This document shows, in pieces, positions 47,101-58,016 of a stretch of 64,000 bases of DNA. The DNA lies in the NCBI GenBank assembly GCA_019925095.2, contig CM034401.1, positions 8,529,838-8,593,837 of the forward strand, in the 5' to 3' direction. The position numbers were made by a program, and so were the translations under genes. Below the pieces are notes generated by a model. That model was given only the letters and a program-made list of their open reading frames with translations. It did no database searches and had not been told where the DNA came from. Within the stretch, counting starts at the first letter, position 1; every line of letters starts with the position of its first letter. The stretch is from Dendrolimus kikuchii (lineage: Eukaryota; Arthropoda; Insecta; Lepidoptera; Lasiocampidae).

Positions 47101-49464
47101 TAAATAAAATTATTATTTTAGCGTGTCATTATTTTTAAAATTATTATACTGTTTAAGAAATATTATACAAAAACACTTTTTATATAAAAAATATTTTTAT
47201 AAAAACAACCAAAAACGTAAGATATATATACTGTCTTGTTGATATTGAGTTTAACCTTCTTAAAGAAGCCCACAAACTTACTCTAACTCAACATGAATAA
47301 GACCGTAAGGGCCATTAAAAGAACCCCATTTTTTATTTCTTCGCTATTTTACTACAAGATTGTGTAGCATAGCTTTATAACACCTTCCTAATAAATTTCA
47401 TTTATACCGACCTAGAAGTTTTGTAGAAAAAAATCATTAACAATTCTGATTTTGCTAAAATAGTACGTAAACTTAAAATTTGGCTCAGTTTGTTTTGACT
47501 ATCCTATATACATTTACAAGTCTATGTAATCTGTCATGTATGTCTTTAGCTCTTTCCTTAATATCCGCAGTACAAAACTCAACAGTGCTCATACCCTTGC
47601 CATATTACAAACCGCCGCAGCGGTTGCAATGAATAAATTTCAAAGATTAAGACATTAATTTCATTATTTCACACGCCCGTTTCCACGGGCCCGTGAATAT
47701 GAATTCACCGGGCTTTGGGTAATGCTTTTATTAACGTGCGAAAGAGAGAGATAGATATTAAGGTTTGTAATAATATAATCAGATATTAAGTGGAATTACA
47801 ACTCAAGATTTTGAAATCGGAATACGACATTCTAGAAACTATATAGCAAGTTACGTTTTAGGGCTCTGCTTCTCTATGGTTGTCAAAGGTAATGAAGAGG
47901 CTTCTTGATTGGGTTTCGTAATACAGTACGTTTATTATTTAAAAAAATATATCGGGAATCGTTCTTTGTTTAATTATGACAACCTTTACATGTGTGTAAG
48001 AGCGTCATGTATGTATGTGTATGTCATATGTCTCAAAATATATTATTAAGCCGGTCTAAACCATTTGCGGTTACATCAGCTTTATGTATTGTGAGATTAG
48101 CTTTGATTTCCGAGCACGTTTTTTTCTTGCATGTGACTTGTATTTAGGGCAGGAATATTATGCTCTAATATTTCGAGTAGATACTTTACAATGATTAAAG
48201 GCAATAATTAAGTGTGGATTTAAGTTTAACAAAATGTCTCCAATCTATAAGTGGCAGGTCATTTGAACTGTTATGAGTCTAAGTCATATTTTTTTCTGTA
48301 TCTCTTTGGCACATGTGTGAATCGCATAAACTCTAAGTAAGAGGTGCTCATATTTCAGAATATATCTCATGTGACTATTTTAGTACCCAGTTTTGAATTA
48401 TATACAAAAGCTGACTAACAAAATTTTTTGGCGTAATATCCATGTTTTGTTATCATTATCATGATAATGAAATAGGCACTTCCGGATGAACCATGAGTAA
48501 AAACCGACAATCTTCCTTAAACAAAGACTCGAGTCCCGTAATTGGAGATATATGGTCTAATACTATAAATCGAATACAAAACATTGAATTATCCTAAACC
48601 TTACAGGCTACTTTAATAAAGCATAAATAAAGAAGAAACATGGGCAGTAAGTAATGAGGGAAACCGACTGTAAACATATACCGTAACAGTAGGTGGGGCC
48701 TAGTTAATTGATTGCTTAGCCGCACCTCTGTTTGACACTTTCGTATGGTTTTTTATGTGGTAGGATGGTTGAGAGCTCAACTAAACTTTACATTCGGATT
48801 AAAGTATTTGATACTTCAAGACATATGCGGCGAAGAAGGAAGTAAGAGATACCGCGAAATATAGACGAGCGTAATAATAAACATGGTTCGAGGGTACACT
48901 TCTAAGTAGTGTTAGATTATTGTACAATTGTTAATAAGTTGGATTACTGACTATATAATTTTAAAAGCTATTTGTATCGATTGCTCCAATGCTCGGCTAG
49001 TTTCGTCATCGCTCGAATATACATAAAATCATGCGGATGGGATGACGACACGGTCTTACTCCCACTTCGGTCGTATACAGATTTCACATGGCTTTGGTCC
49101 GATGCACATGTCGTAGTAACGGTTTAAAGTGACTAATAATTATTATGCCAGAATCGTAGTGTATAGTTAAATGTACTTAATTATTAGTTCGGCGTTGTAG
49201 TAGAAGAAGTATGTTCAGAATAAATACGATTTATATACGAGTATCATCTTTTTTTCTCTGATAATAGCTTTGCCCACTTGCGTTCGGCTATTAGCAGTAA
49301 CATGAGAAGTGGTTTCTCAGTCCTCACGCGTCTTATTCAAATAGCATGAGTTCAAATGGTGGCAGAGAGCATGTACCGCTTAGGGAGTTGCAATTATCAG
49401 ATGTTGAAAAAAAAAAACGATGTGTGAATTTCGTAATCCCACCAAAGTCATATATATGGTGACA
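44147..49464. other. Five kilobases without a supported gene
   Basis: AT-rich throughout. Minus frame 45386-45604 and plus frame 46266-46568 (pyrimidine-rich DNA) are the longest frames and carry no known motif. An 18-bp perfect palindrome (tcattatcatgataatga) is at 48453-48470 and a cacgggcccgtg palindrome at about 47684-47695. A GC-richer stretch near 44990-45060 is unassigned. Confidence 0.45.
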
Positions 49465-49790
49465 AAAAAAAGTATGTGTGTGCAATTCACAGACAATAGG
49501 AGTGAAACAAAGTGTAACAAGAGGTTCTAAATTTTATATATTATATCGTTATAATATATTTAAGCTTTAAAACACAAAATTTGAAGTATTAACGAAAAAC
49601 TTCAACATATTTTCAACTGTATCTGTATGAGTATAGTGTTTAAATGATTAAATATAATGTATTTTATCTCGTTCTCTCTCAGGCTTAGTCCTATAGACTG
49701 AAGCTCTTTTTCGTGTCGCTATTTCGTTTCATCAACTTTCACAAAGACTTTCAAAATCACAAAGATTATAAAGAAATTTCACCTGAATAA
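49465..49790 (-). repeat. GAAGTGAAACTTC-family repeat, second subfamily
   Basis: On + it starts with an A-run, agtatgtgtgtgcaattcac, aggagtgaaacaaagtg; passes gtatctgtatgagtatagtg, ctctctcaggcttagtccta and tttttcgtgtcgctatttcg; and ends agaaatttcacctga. It matches the 27.7-kb copy end to end in reverse. Confidence 0.6.
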
Positions 49791-51194
49791 TATCAGCCCT
49801 TAAATATTCCACTGTTGGGCTCGGGGTTCCTTCACTAAATGGACGGTCATGCTTGTGTAGGCGAATCGGCGGATTTTATTCCTCAATTAATTCCATTTGC
49901 TTATAGGTTTTCTCACGTTTTCTCTTTATAATATTAGAATAGAAACACATATTAAATAAAATATTGCACAGTCGATATGTATCAGAAGATAAAATATGGA
50001 ATTCAAAAAATATTTTGCACCATTCGCAACGTGAGCTTAGATCCAATTATAAACGTGTTTTTTGTCAAAACAGAACCGGTATGCAGTCATGTAATATTGA
50101 TATTGAAGAACATGGACGCAAGTCGTAAAAGCTAATTAAAAATATACATAAAACGTCGTCTGTGACTGAATGTAAATATTAAACTCACAAGTTTATTCTG
50201 TCTGAATATTATGTAGTAAAAATATTTGGCTCCTGATATTTATGTTTAAGGACATGTTATTCACATTTAATTATTATTATATAACTACATGTGTATCGTT
50301 AATACAGTCTTTATTTCATCTTTAATTCGCATTTACGTTTGACTTTCAGTATTTTATAATACTTATTTATATAACTTTAAACTTTGTTTGCATAAAAGAA
50401 TATCTACTACATTCATCATCATTGTTGCAAATAGATACATATAGATAGATATAGATACCTTAGAATCCGTAGGTAATTCTAATTAATCTTGAAAATATCC
50501 ACTCGAAAAAATTGTATCCTACATTAATTCCCTTTGTAGACCTTACATGTCTATGCCAAATTTCAATGAAAATGGTAGGGATTTTTAGGTAGACAGAGTT
50601 ACCTTCGCATTTGAAAACATAATAGATAATATGCTTTAATAAAAATCGGTTTAAAAAAGCAGTAAACAATAATGCAAATGTTGAAACAATAAAACAACTA
50701 TCAAATATTACTTTCCCTATTTAGCTACTACAATATTCATCTACTCTGAACCATGACCATTTTGAACGTCATTAGATTTAATAAGCTAATAACAAAATTA
50801 CAATAAAATCAATTTAACTAATGAGATTACAAAATCAATAGAATTTTCCACACAGCAAACCATATCTACTAATAGAATTACGTGATTATCGAAAACAATT
50901 AGTGGATGCAAATTACGCTGGAGTTCAAATCCGGGAACTGCGTGCATTGGAACTGTGTATTGACCTACTTACAAAATTAGGCCTGATATATCCGCGTCTT
51001 AACCGTACTCACAGTCGGATAATACATCATTATCGTCATATGTTATCATATCGTCTTCTTCTTCTAATGGACGGTTTTCGTAACTCTATCAATAAAGGAG
51101 GATTTATATACTTTCTTGCATATTTTTTGTACATTAGTAGAAAGTTGATATTATTTGTAAATATTAATTTTATTCAATATTAAGGCTTCTTCTT
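49791..51194. other. No supported gene
   Basis: AT-rich. 50465-50690 has a LINE-3'UTR-like phrase (catgtctatgccaaatttca). A short TAGATA-type run is near 50431-50458. Plus frame 50902-51183 is unassigned. Confidence 0.4.
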
Positions 51195-51520
51195 CGTCAA
51201 CAAATGAATGTCCACTGCTGACCCTAGGTCTCGTCAAATTTGCATACCCAAATCACTTCCGTTCCTCATCCAGCCCCTACCGGCGACCTTACGCAGGTCG
51301 TCGGTCCACCGGACTGGAGGACATCCTACGCCACATTTACGGAGATGCGGTCTCCACTCCAGGACATGTTTTCTCCATCAGCCGTCGGTCCTGTGACAAA
51401 CGTAACCGGCCCACTATCACTTCAACTTGCTAATTTTGCGAGCTTTTTCGGTTACCTGAGTCTTCTTACAGATATCTTTATTTTTAATTATATCCATAAG
51501 ATGAGCAGCAAGTTACCAAA
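51195..51520 (-). pseudogene. RTE-like LINE C-terminal fragment (second RTE subfamily)
   Basis: Read on minus it gives SKLKW, WAGYVCHRTDG, VLEWRPHLRKCGVGCPPVRW, TDDLRKVAGRGWMRN and, after a frame change, AVDIH. The order (H)xxRRTDxRW..VLEWRPR.GKR.VGRPPxRWTDDL is the C-terminal signature of a second RTE-like subfamily also found at 57.4-58.0 kb. Several stops and frameshifts; only the last ~100 codons remain. Confidence 0.75.
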
Positions 51521-51924
51521 TTACCGAGTTTATTAAAGGCGGATTAGAAAGTTTCAAACATCAATAGTCTCGATGGGATACTTAAAATTTTTATGCTTCC
51601 TGACCAGAATACGACTTTCCTTATCACATTGATGATCTGATATTATTTATAGGTATTTATTATAAAACTATTTATGTATTATATAAACAGATAGTGCGTG
51701 CTTACGGGGAAGAGAGCAGCAGTAGCGGTGTTTCCACAACGTGACTACACGGCGCTAAGAAGGATTGGGGAATATCTCGCTAAATCAAAGTTTACGCCTC
51801 AAGTCATAACTAATAATATCTTAGTGAATTATGTATGTTCAATTGAATATAATACAATTTAGGAAACGCAGTGATTGTATTATCGTATGTTAATATGTGG
51901 GACAGTGTTGTAATGTGTTTATAT
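51521..51924. other. No recognisable feature
   Basis: AT-rich spacer. Confidence 0.4.
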
Positions 51925-52025
51925 ATAGGTAATATCAAATCATAAGCAACCCACTGCTGGGCTCTAGCCTTCAGTGCAACGGAAGGCACACCCATCACGT
52001 TGGCCATGACGAATTGGAGGCTTTC
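51925..52025 (-). repeat. Probable retroelement 3' scrap
   Basis: Contains aagcaacccactgctgggct and cccatcacgttggccatgac, phrases resembling the reversed 3' ends of lepidopteran RTE-like repeats. Too short for certainty. Confidence 0.35.
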
Positions 52026-52200
52026 AAACAACATAATTCAAAGTTTTCTCATAATAAGTATTTCCTTTCACCTTTTTACTGTTGTTCAAGATTTAGAATG
52101 ATCGAAAATACTAAATATTATGACAATCAGTCTAATTTCAAGGCTGAAGAGACAAAAATAAGCATATACATTAAATTAGTCTTTTTCACCTTTGTTTATT

Positions 52201-52480
52201 GCCGTTTTCAATAAGCTATCTATCCGTCATTTAAGTTACTAAAGATAACCAAATCTATCCTTTTGTCCTTATTAGCATTTCAATAACCTATCCACGGATA
52301 GCATTTCCTATCGAAACCAGCTATCTACCGAGCGGAGGACGGATAGCTTACTAGAGATAGGAACGGTCATACATTTGACGCTTACTTGCGTTTCAATATA
52401 AGTTTCAAGTTACTCTCCGATAGACGAAGCTATCTCTAGTAACGTCATTCGCCTATCTGTCAAAATCGGCCAGTAGGTAA
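52201..52480. promoter_or_regulatory. Left subterminal GATAG/CTATC cluster of Harbinger
   Basis: About a dozen GATAG or CTATC pentamers occur in 280 bp (for example gctatctatcc near 52214, cctatccacggatag near 52288, gatagctt near 52343, gctatctc near 52429). Such subterminal arrays are where PIF/Harbinger Myb-like proteins are known to bind in other systems. Their use here is inference. Confidence 0.45.
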
Positions 52481-52518
52481 CTTAACTTTTTGAAAATAAA
52501 TCGTAATTTCTATTAATA

Positions 52519-54137
52519 ATGGAATACTTTTGTAACGACGATAGCTATATGGAATTATTTCAAATGATAATTGATTGTAATGAAGACAGTGACAGTGATA
52601 CCGATAGCACAAGGTTACAGAAGAAGCATAAACCACGTGTGAATTATATTTAAATGATTACGAATTTGCATACAGAAGACTGAACAAAAGTGCTGTAAAT
52701 GAATTAAAAAACTTAATACAACCCTATTTGAGTGTAAAATCTAAAAGGTGAGATTAATTTTAATGTTTTTATTAACTTAAGTACCTCTACATTTGTGATA
52801 TCAAATTTCAATTAAGTTTTAACTTTTCCAAGAATCATGGTATATCTCCCCTTCATCAGTTGCTTCTGGCTCTACAATTCTATGCATTGGGTACCATGCT
52901 AGTGTCTATTGCAGATTTTATTGGAGTGTTAATAGCATCTGCTAGTAAGCTATAGCCAAATTATACCCAAATTTTGTTATATTACAAAGTCTCACTCAAC
53001 AAGAATTTTATAATATTACTGGGTTTCCCAGAGTACATGGTGTCATAGATGGCACTCATATATTAATACATTCACCTAATAAGTATTTCACACTCTTAAA
53101 TTTACATATACTCCTATTGTATATCTATACTTATCCACACTAAGTATCTATCTATACCTATTTATAGGTCACAAAAAATATAATGTTTTTTGCAGATTTC
53201 AGCATAGGAGGCAATTTAGAAATAGAAAAGGAACATTCTCTATCAATGTCCAAGTTGTGTGCAATGCCTCATTGGTGTTTCAAAATGTTGTTGCTCGGTG
53301 GCCAGGATCCGCTCATGATGCTACTATATTTAACCATTCTGATTTGAAAGGTATTTTAAATTTGGTTGTTTATTGAGTAATAATATGTGACACATTTATT
53401 ATTATTTGAATATGGCACTGGATTGTATAAAAATACTATTTTTAACGGATCATTATGAACAAGATGGGCTTGGCAATCGCTGGTTGCTTGGTGATAGTGG
53501 CTATCCATGTAAGCCTTATCTTCTGACACCATTACTCAATCCAAATACACCAGCTGAGCAACTAAATAATGAATCACATATAAAAAACAAGAAATACTAT
53601 AGAGAGGTAAGCTTTGTTTAGTGTAACAGAATTTTGATAGTAATAATGGCTGTGTATCTTGACATTAGTTCATATTTTGTCTTACACATAGTTCAACATA
53701 GAGTATTACTGTTCAGAATTCACCATGCATACTATGGCTTTTTAGGTTGTAATATGCTTATGGAAGTAATAATTAAAGGCAACTAATTGATATTTATATT
53801 CATAAATAGATATTTATATTATAAGTTTAAGTAATTTTATCTAATGTAACATTATATAAGTGAAACATTATTATTGCAGGTGCATTGGTGTCTGGAAAAG
53901 AAGATTTTCTGTAGTGCCATTTGAAAAGCAGATTAAAACTAGAGATTGCAAGCCATTATTGTAGCCACTGCTATTCTGCATAATATGGCCAGAAGCATGA
54001 ATTTGAAAGAAACAAAGCCAGAGATATCAATGCCTATTATAATATCACAGGAAAACAATATAGTTGTTAATAATAACTTTCCTTCAGAATGTGCATCTGA
54101 AAGGCAATTACTAATAAATAATTATTTTCAAAGATAA
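52519..54137 (+). pseudogene. HARBI1-like PIF/Harbinger transposase (frameshifted)
   Basis: A DDE transposase that cuts and pastes the element. Exon 1 starts ATG at 52519 (MEYFCNDDSYMELFQ), runs into a stop at 52651, and resumes in another frame as NDYEFAYRRLNKSAV to a GTGAG donor at 52748. Exon 2 (from about 52840) gives ISPLHQLLLALQFYALGTML, a TAG stop near 52960, and the first catalytic aspartate in HGVIDGTHI (53048-53050). Next FRNRKGTFSINVQVV and ARWPGSAHDATIF (53215-53350). The exon around 53440-53606 holds [10 protein letters not shown] with the second aspartate (53493-53495). Its end encodes the TRNTIER block with the catalytic glutamate, but one base out of frame through an extra A in an A-run near 53582. 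The last exon from 53881 reads CIGVWKRRF, shifts frame near 53940, then VATAILHNMAR to the stop at 54137. AATAAA at 54163-54168. All DDE residues are visible, yet the ORF needs several corrections, so it is dead as read. Confidence 0.85.
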
Positions 54138-54409
54138 TTATAAAAATATTGACTATTTCCAAAATAAAGATAGCATTATGTCATATGATTTCGTTTTATT
54201 TAGCTTTGCTATATTTATATCTAATGATTTAAGATTAAAATCAGTTTTAAATGAAACAATTTCATACAAAATTATGTTTTAATTCATATACACATACTCG
54301 CATACATATTCTATTCTACACTTAATTTAAACAAAATTACCTCACTTATAATTTAATTGCTACATAATATACAACATATAAATTATTTGCCTTTTGAATT
54401 TAAATATAT
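54138..54409. other. Overlapping 3' ends of the two convergent Harbinger genes
   Basis: The transposase gene's AATAAA (54163-54168, +) and the SANT gene's AATAAA (54195-54200 as TTTATT on +) are about 30 bp apart and face each other. Mature transcripts of the two strands would therefore overlap by a few tens of bases. Confidence 0.6.
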
Positions 54410-55650
54410 TTAGCTAATAAAATCTCCTTTTCCTAATTTTTTAAGTTTTTTCTTTTTTCCTACAAGGTACTCTGCCAAAGCATTTTCCCTACTTAGGCGA
54501 TCTTTACATTTCTCCTCCTCCATCTTGTGTTTCTGTTTGACTGTAAAAAAAGGGTTAACAAGTTAATAAAATTGCTATAAATACTCAGACTTAATGATAC
54601 TTTGAATGTAATATAGATGTTAATAAATAGCTTTGTGAATATTTACAAAAAGAAAGTTTTAACTTAGCTACATAATTAATGCAAAAATTATAACAGTTGG
54701 GGTTAATTCATTAGCATTCATTGACTACCCGGCATATTAAAATAATTTATTTTCTATTGTCACGAGTAGATGATATTGACTATCTGCACTAATTAGTGTT
54801 TGTGCTAACCCTTTCCCTAAACAAATAATTTCTATAAATAACTATACAACTAAAGTAAAAACCAGTACCAACTAAATGCTATTCATAATGAATGCCTTAT
54901 TTTTAAATACTGATAATAGTAGTAACATAACAACAACCTACCAAAACTACCACTACCACTAGCCTTGCTTAAAAACCAATTATTCTGTTTAGGGGAAGGT
55001 GTCTCAAGAATTTGTATTTCTTTTGACAATTTCTCCTCATCACCACTTGTTTCCCCACCAATAGTTGTAACATCACCCATCACTATATGCAAATTTGTTT
55101 CAGTTGTGGCATCTCCACCAAACTCCATAGAAAAGCCTTCGCATGTACTGCCCAAGAGTGAGGCTACTTTATCTAGCCTTTCATCCGGTAGAAAGTAGTC
55201 CTTACCACCTCCAGTCTGTAACAAAGAACATAATTATTTTAAATAAGTACCTGTCTCAAAACAACTAAATTCAACGTGGTTGAACAATAAATTAAAATCA
55301 CAAACCTTATGAAGGATGCTCCTCATGTTTGCACAGCGTTTGCGAGCTGATTTCTTTAAGTTTTCCCATTTCAAATGAAGTTGCACTGGAGTTCGCGGGT
55401 ATATTGTGACCGAAGAGTTAAACTCATTGGTCAAGGTTTGCCAAGCCTGTTGCTTTAATTTATTGTTAGAGGCATTTGTTGCCTTATTATTTATTATTTT
55501 ATTGGCCGCCACAAGTAGTATCAGCAACATTGTCTCATCTCTTGACATCGGCGCTGATTTTGTTGACTGAAAACAGATTTCTATCAAAACGTGAACGGAA
55601 TGTAAAATAAATTATCACCAAAGTAGTTTATAGATACTTACAGGTTTCAT
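54410..55650 (-). CDS. Harbinger-encoded Myb/SANT-like DNA-binding protein, four exons, intact
   Basis: The exons on the minus strand are 55642-55650 (ATG plus two codons, MKP; donor GTAAGT), 55306-55566 (acceptor TTTTCAG, donor GTTTGT), 54942-55215 (acceptor TTACAG, donor GTAGGT) and 54410-54540 (acceptor TTACAG, stop TAA). Their lengths (9, 261, 274, 131) sum to 675 nt, exactly 225 codons with the stop, and no internal stop occurs. Residues ~10-90 form a Myb/SANT-like trihelix domain (Myb_DNA-bind_5 type): SRDETMLLILLVAANK, WQTLTNEFNSS, and the signature LHLKWENLKKSARKR. Then TGGGKDYFLPDERLDKVASLL and CEGFSMEFGG, an acidic/serine linker, and a basic C-terminus (VGKKKKLKKLGKG) that may be a nuclear localisation signal. 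In this superfamily the Myb-like partner binds transposon ends and brings the transposase to the nucleus. The tiny first exon is inferred; the frame would also open at an ATG at 55585-55587 inside intron 1. AATAAA (minus) at 54195-54200. Confidence 0.8.
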
Positions 55651-55984
55651 TTTATTCTACACAAAATTAAACATAAGAAATAAGATACAAGAAAGTCGTG
55701 AAACGCTTTTAAACAAAACAAAAACACAAAATGACAACTGCCAGTTGTTAAACCATACACGTTTCGTTTCATTATTGATTTTATTAAAAAGCACGATAAA
55801 TCAAATGAAAAAAAAATATTCCTATTTATGTTTTGATTTGTCGTTGTAAAAAAGTAATTTATCATTGTAAATAATACAATAAACAAATAAATAAAACAAA
55901 ATTTAAGTCTAGTTTTAAGCGTAACGTCGTTAAATGGTTATCGTAGAACGGAACGTTTCAAGAGGCTTGGATAAGTGAGAGGGA

Positions 55985-56121
55985 AGAAGCTATCTATCGT
56001 TAGCTATGGATAGATAGCACTTATCCTTGATTGTGAAACGCAAACAAGGGATAGATTTACTGTTACTGATGGTCGGGGATAGCGATCTATCTGTAATCTC
56101 AGATAAGTTATTGAAAACGGC
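55985..56121. promoter_or_regulatory. Right subterminal GATAG/CTATC cluster of Harbinger
   Basis: About seven pentamers in 137 bp (gctatctatcg, gctatggatagatag, gggatagatt, gggatagcgatctatctg). The clusters at the two ends are inverted relative to each other, as expected of transposase-complex binding sites. Function inferred. Confidence 0.45.
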
Positions 56122-56237
56122 CGATGCTGCATAAAAAGCAATTTTAGCTATTAGAAATGACGGGGTACCTGGTGGACTAAACAAATGCTGTTCTCTAAAA
56201 ACATTTGTTTTTATCATTTGGCTATCTAATCCTAACA

Positions 56238-56335
56238 TTTTTTATTGCTGGCTGACGGTCTACCTGATAGAAAATGATTACCGTCGTCTATGGACGTTTG
56301 GAATACCAGAGATGTCACCAACGCGCTGCCGGCCT
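56238..56335 (-). repeat. Poly(A)-ending interspersed repeat copy
   Basis: On + it starts ttttttattgctggctgacg (the reversed A-tail end), then gattaccgtcgtctatggac and aacgcgctgccggcctc. Same family as the copy at 57.5 kb. Confidence 0.65.
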
Positions 56336-56572
56336 CAAATAAACTGTATAACATCCATTTAAACAAAACTCTATATAGTAGCGCACCAGCAAATCTCAGC
56401 TGGAAGCTTTTTCCAAATCCCCAAATTTGGCTAGAGAAACGTTGCATGCATGAGCGAAGCCACTTAAGGAAGTAATGATGAACGCCTAGCCGAGGATAGA
56501 AAGAAGACGAAGACACAATTCTGAACAGTTCCTCGGAACAGTTTCCATTGTACAATCGGTAACATATTTTTT

Positions 56573-57080
56573 GAAGTGAAACTTCTTTAGAATCGTAGTA
56601 ATTAGAAACTCGATGAAACGAAAAAGCGAAATGAAAAAAAGTGACACTAAAAATAGATAAACACATAAAATTCAACCTTATTTAATTCGAAATAAAACAC
56701 ATATATTTTTACCCGTTAGTATTAATTCTCACTTTAAATAAAACAAAAGATTTCAAATGAATTTTAGCTCTATCAGTATATGTTTAAGGCAGATATTCAT
56801 TTATACGCAGATCGACTGATACGTAGATACACATATGTGCGTAACACTGCATTGACTTTTGAACTTAATGCTAACGATTTAAAGTGTAATTCATATTGAA
56901 TTATTACGAATAAGGATTAAAATAGCTAAGAATAAAGACATATATAGGTAATAGAATAGAAATGCGAAAATGTGTGTGCGTAGTTCACACTTGTCTACTA
57001 AACGTTGTAGATATAATTATGTTCGCCTGTATATTCTCTGAAGTTTCACTTATACTGCGTGTGAACGGCACACACATACC
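56573..57080 (+). repeat. GAAGTGAAACTTC-family repeat with extra inverted end
   Basis: Left end GAAGTGAAACTTCTTTAGAA (56573), right end GAAGTTTCACTTATACTGCG and gtgaacggcacacacata (to 57080). Shared blocks include gatgaaacgaaaaagcg, cataaaattcaaccttattt and ttttagctctatc. Near 56968-57003 an additional reversed end (atgtgtgtgcgtagttcaca) is embedded, so this copy is composite. Confidence 0.65.
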
Positions 57081-57082
57081 AT

Positions 57083-57350
57083 ATTTTTGTTGCCAAGCTG
57101 GCAAACAGGCAGACAGCACATCTAATCGAAAATGGTTACCGTCGCCTATAGACAATTTATTATCTTCAACAGCAGAGGCGAAGCCTACGCATTGGCAGCT
57201 TATAGGATTAGATAAAGAGGATAGGATATGCCTATGAAATAGAGCAATGTGATAAAAGAGTTAGGATTCGGAATATAATAGAAGTATGGAGTATAGTAAG
57301 ACGGAATATAGAAGATAGGACGGGGAGGGGAAAGTGGGCCATTGGACCTC
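57083..57350 (-). repeat. Poly(A)-ending interspersed repeat, longer copy
   Basis: On + it opens atttttgttgccaagctggc, ggttaccgtcgcctatagac and cattggcagctta, then a purine-rich part (gataaagaggataggatatg, ggacggggaggggaaagtgg). This is the reverse of the 31067-31350 copy. Confidence 0.65.
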
Positions 57351-57404
57351 TCACTCATCGTAGCAAACACAATTGACCCAAAGCTAATCGTTTCAAGCCG
57401 ATAT

Positions 57405-58016
57405 TCTCCGCAAGAGAACGAAAATAACTGACTGAAAATTAGCAAGTTGAAGTGGCAGTAGGCCGGTCACGTCTTTTTTTTTATTTTTTTTATTGCAGGA
57501 GTTCAGCAGACAGGCAGACGGCCCACTTGATAGAAAGCGGTTACCATCGCCTATGGACATTTGCAACACCAAAGGTGCTACAAATGCGCTGCTGCTCTCT
57601 TAAGGGAGACTGGAACCTAGTCACTAATGCCGGAACACAACTCTAGGTTGTTATGGCGACATGCTTTCGACCAGGGGTGGTAGCCATCCAGTCGGGCAAA
57701 TGCCCTACCACCTGGCTGGGGGTTGTTTTGTCGCCTCTTACGACAGGCCGCTTGGCCGCAGGAAATTGTATTCTTTCTCAGTTCCTGCACGGATAGTCTG
57801 TCGCGGGACCGACGGCCGATGGAGTAAACGAGTCCTGGAGTGGAGACCACGTCTCGGCAAGCGTAGCGTAGGACGCCCGCCAAGTCAATGGACTGACGAC
57901 CTGTGCAAGATCGCAGGCAGGGGCTGGATGAGGAAGACGAGAGATCGGGATATGTGACGCGTACTTGGGGAGGCCTACGTCCAGCAGTGGACAGAGACTG
58001 GCTAAAGAAAAAAAAA
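57405..58016 (+). pseudogene. RTE-like LINE C-terminus split by a nested repeat
   Basis: The first part, 57405-57474, encodes RTKITD then ISKLKWQ, a stop, and AGHV. The second part, 57796-58016, resumes exactly where it left off: CRGTDGRWSKRVLEWRPRLG, KRSVGRPPSQWTDDLCKIAG, RGWMRK, and in another frame GEAYVQQWTETG, then gctaaag and an A-run. This is the same C-terminal signature as the minus fragment at 51.2-51.5 kb. The polymerase and endonuclease domains are missing. The two parts are separated by a reversed poly(A) repeat. Confidence 0.8.
57475..57795 (-). mobile_element. Retroposed poly(A) repeat nested in the RTE copy
   Basis: The 321-bp insert begins on + with a T-run (reversed A-tail) and ends gttcctgcacggata. 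GTCT at 57471-57474 and 57796-57799 is the apparent short target duplication. The half near 57618-57795 (gttgttatggcgacatgctt, ccaggggtggtagccatcca, ggttgttttgtcgcctctta) recurs inverted at 59014-59200. This shows that the family's full unit is about 320-330 bp and ends 5' at tccgtgcaggaa. Confidence 0.75.

Larger units (their letters stand above)
52201..56121. mobile_element. PIF/Harbinger DNA transposon, 3.9 kb
   Basis: Terminal inverted repeats start GCCGTTTTCAATAA at 52201 and, inverted, end TTATTGAAAACGGC at 56121. Similarity continues inward imperfectly for about 130 bp, including aaatctatcc. Inside are the two genes typical of this superfamily: a HARBI1-like DDE transposase (+ strand, broken) and a Myb/SANT-like DNA-binding protein (- strand, intact-looking), arranged tail to tail. 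Both ends are crowded with GATAG/CTATC motifs. The expected 3-bp TWA target duplication could not be fixed. The flanks as read (ATT left, CGA right) do not match, so the exact edge may be off by a few bases or mutated. Confidence 0.85.

Noticed and set aside
44147..49464. Searched for a host gene in the largest repeat-poor stretch
   Set aside because: No frame above about 100 codons with plausible motifs or exon-like splice context; small exons may still be hidden.
54883..55587. Two separate minus-strand ORFs as independent genes
   Set aside because: Splice sites and phase join them, with two further exons, into one Myb/SANT-like gene; the extra residues at each ORF edge are intron readthrough.
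56232..56675. 147-codon minus-strand frame, longest in the window
   Set aside because: It is assembled from a poly(A) repeat (56238-56335), unrelated spacer and the start of a GAAGTGAAACTTC repeat, so it is a composite of non-coding repeats.
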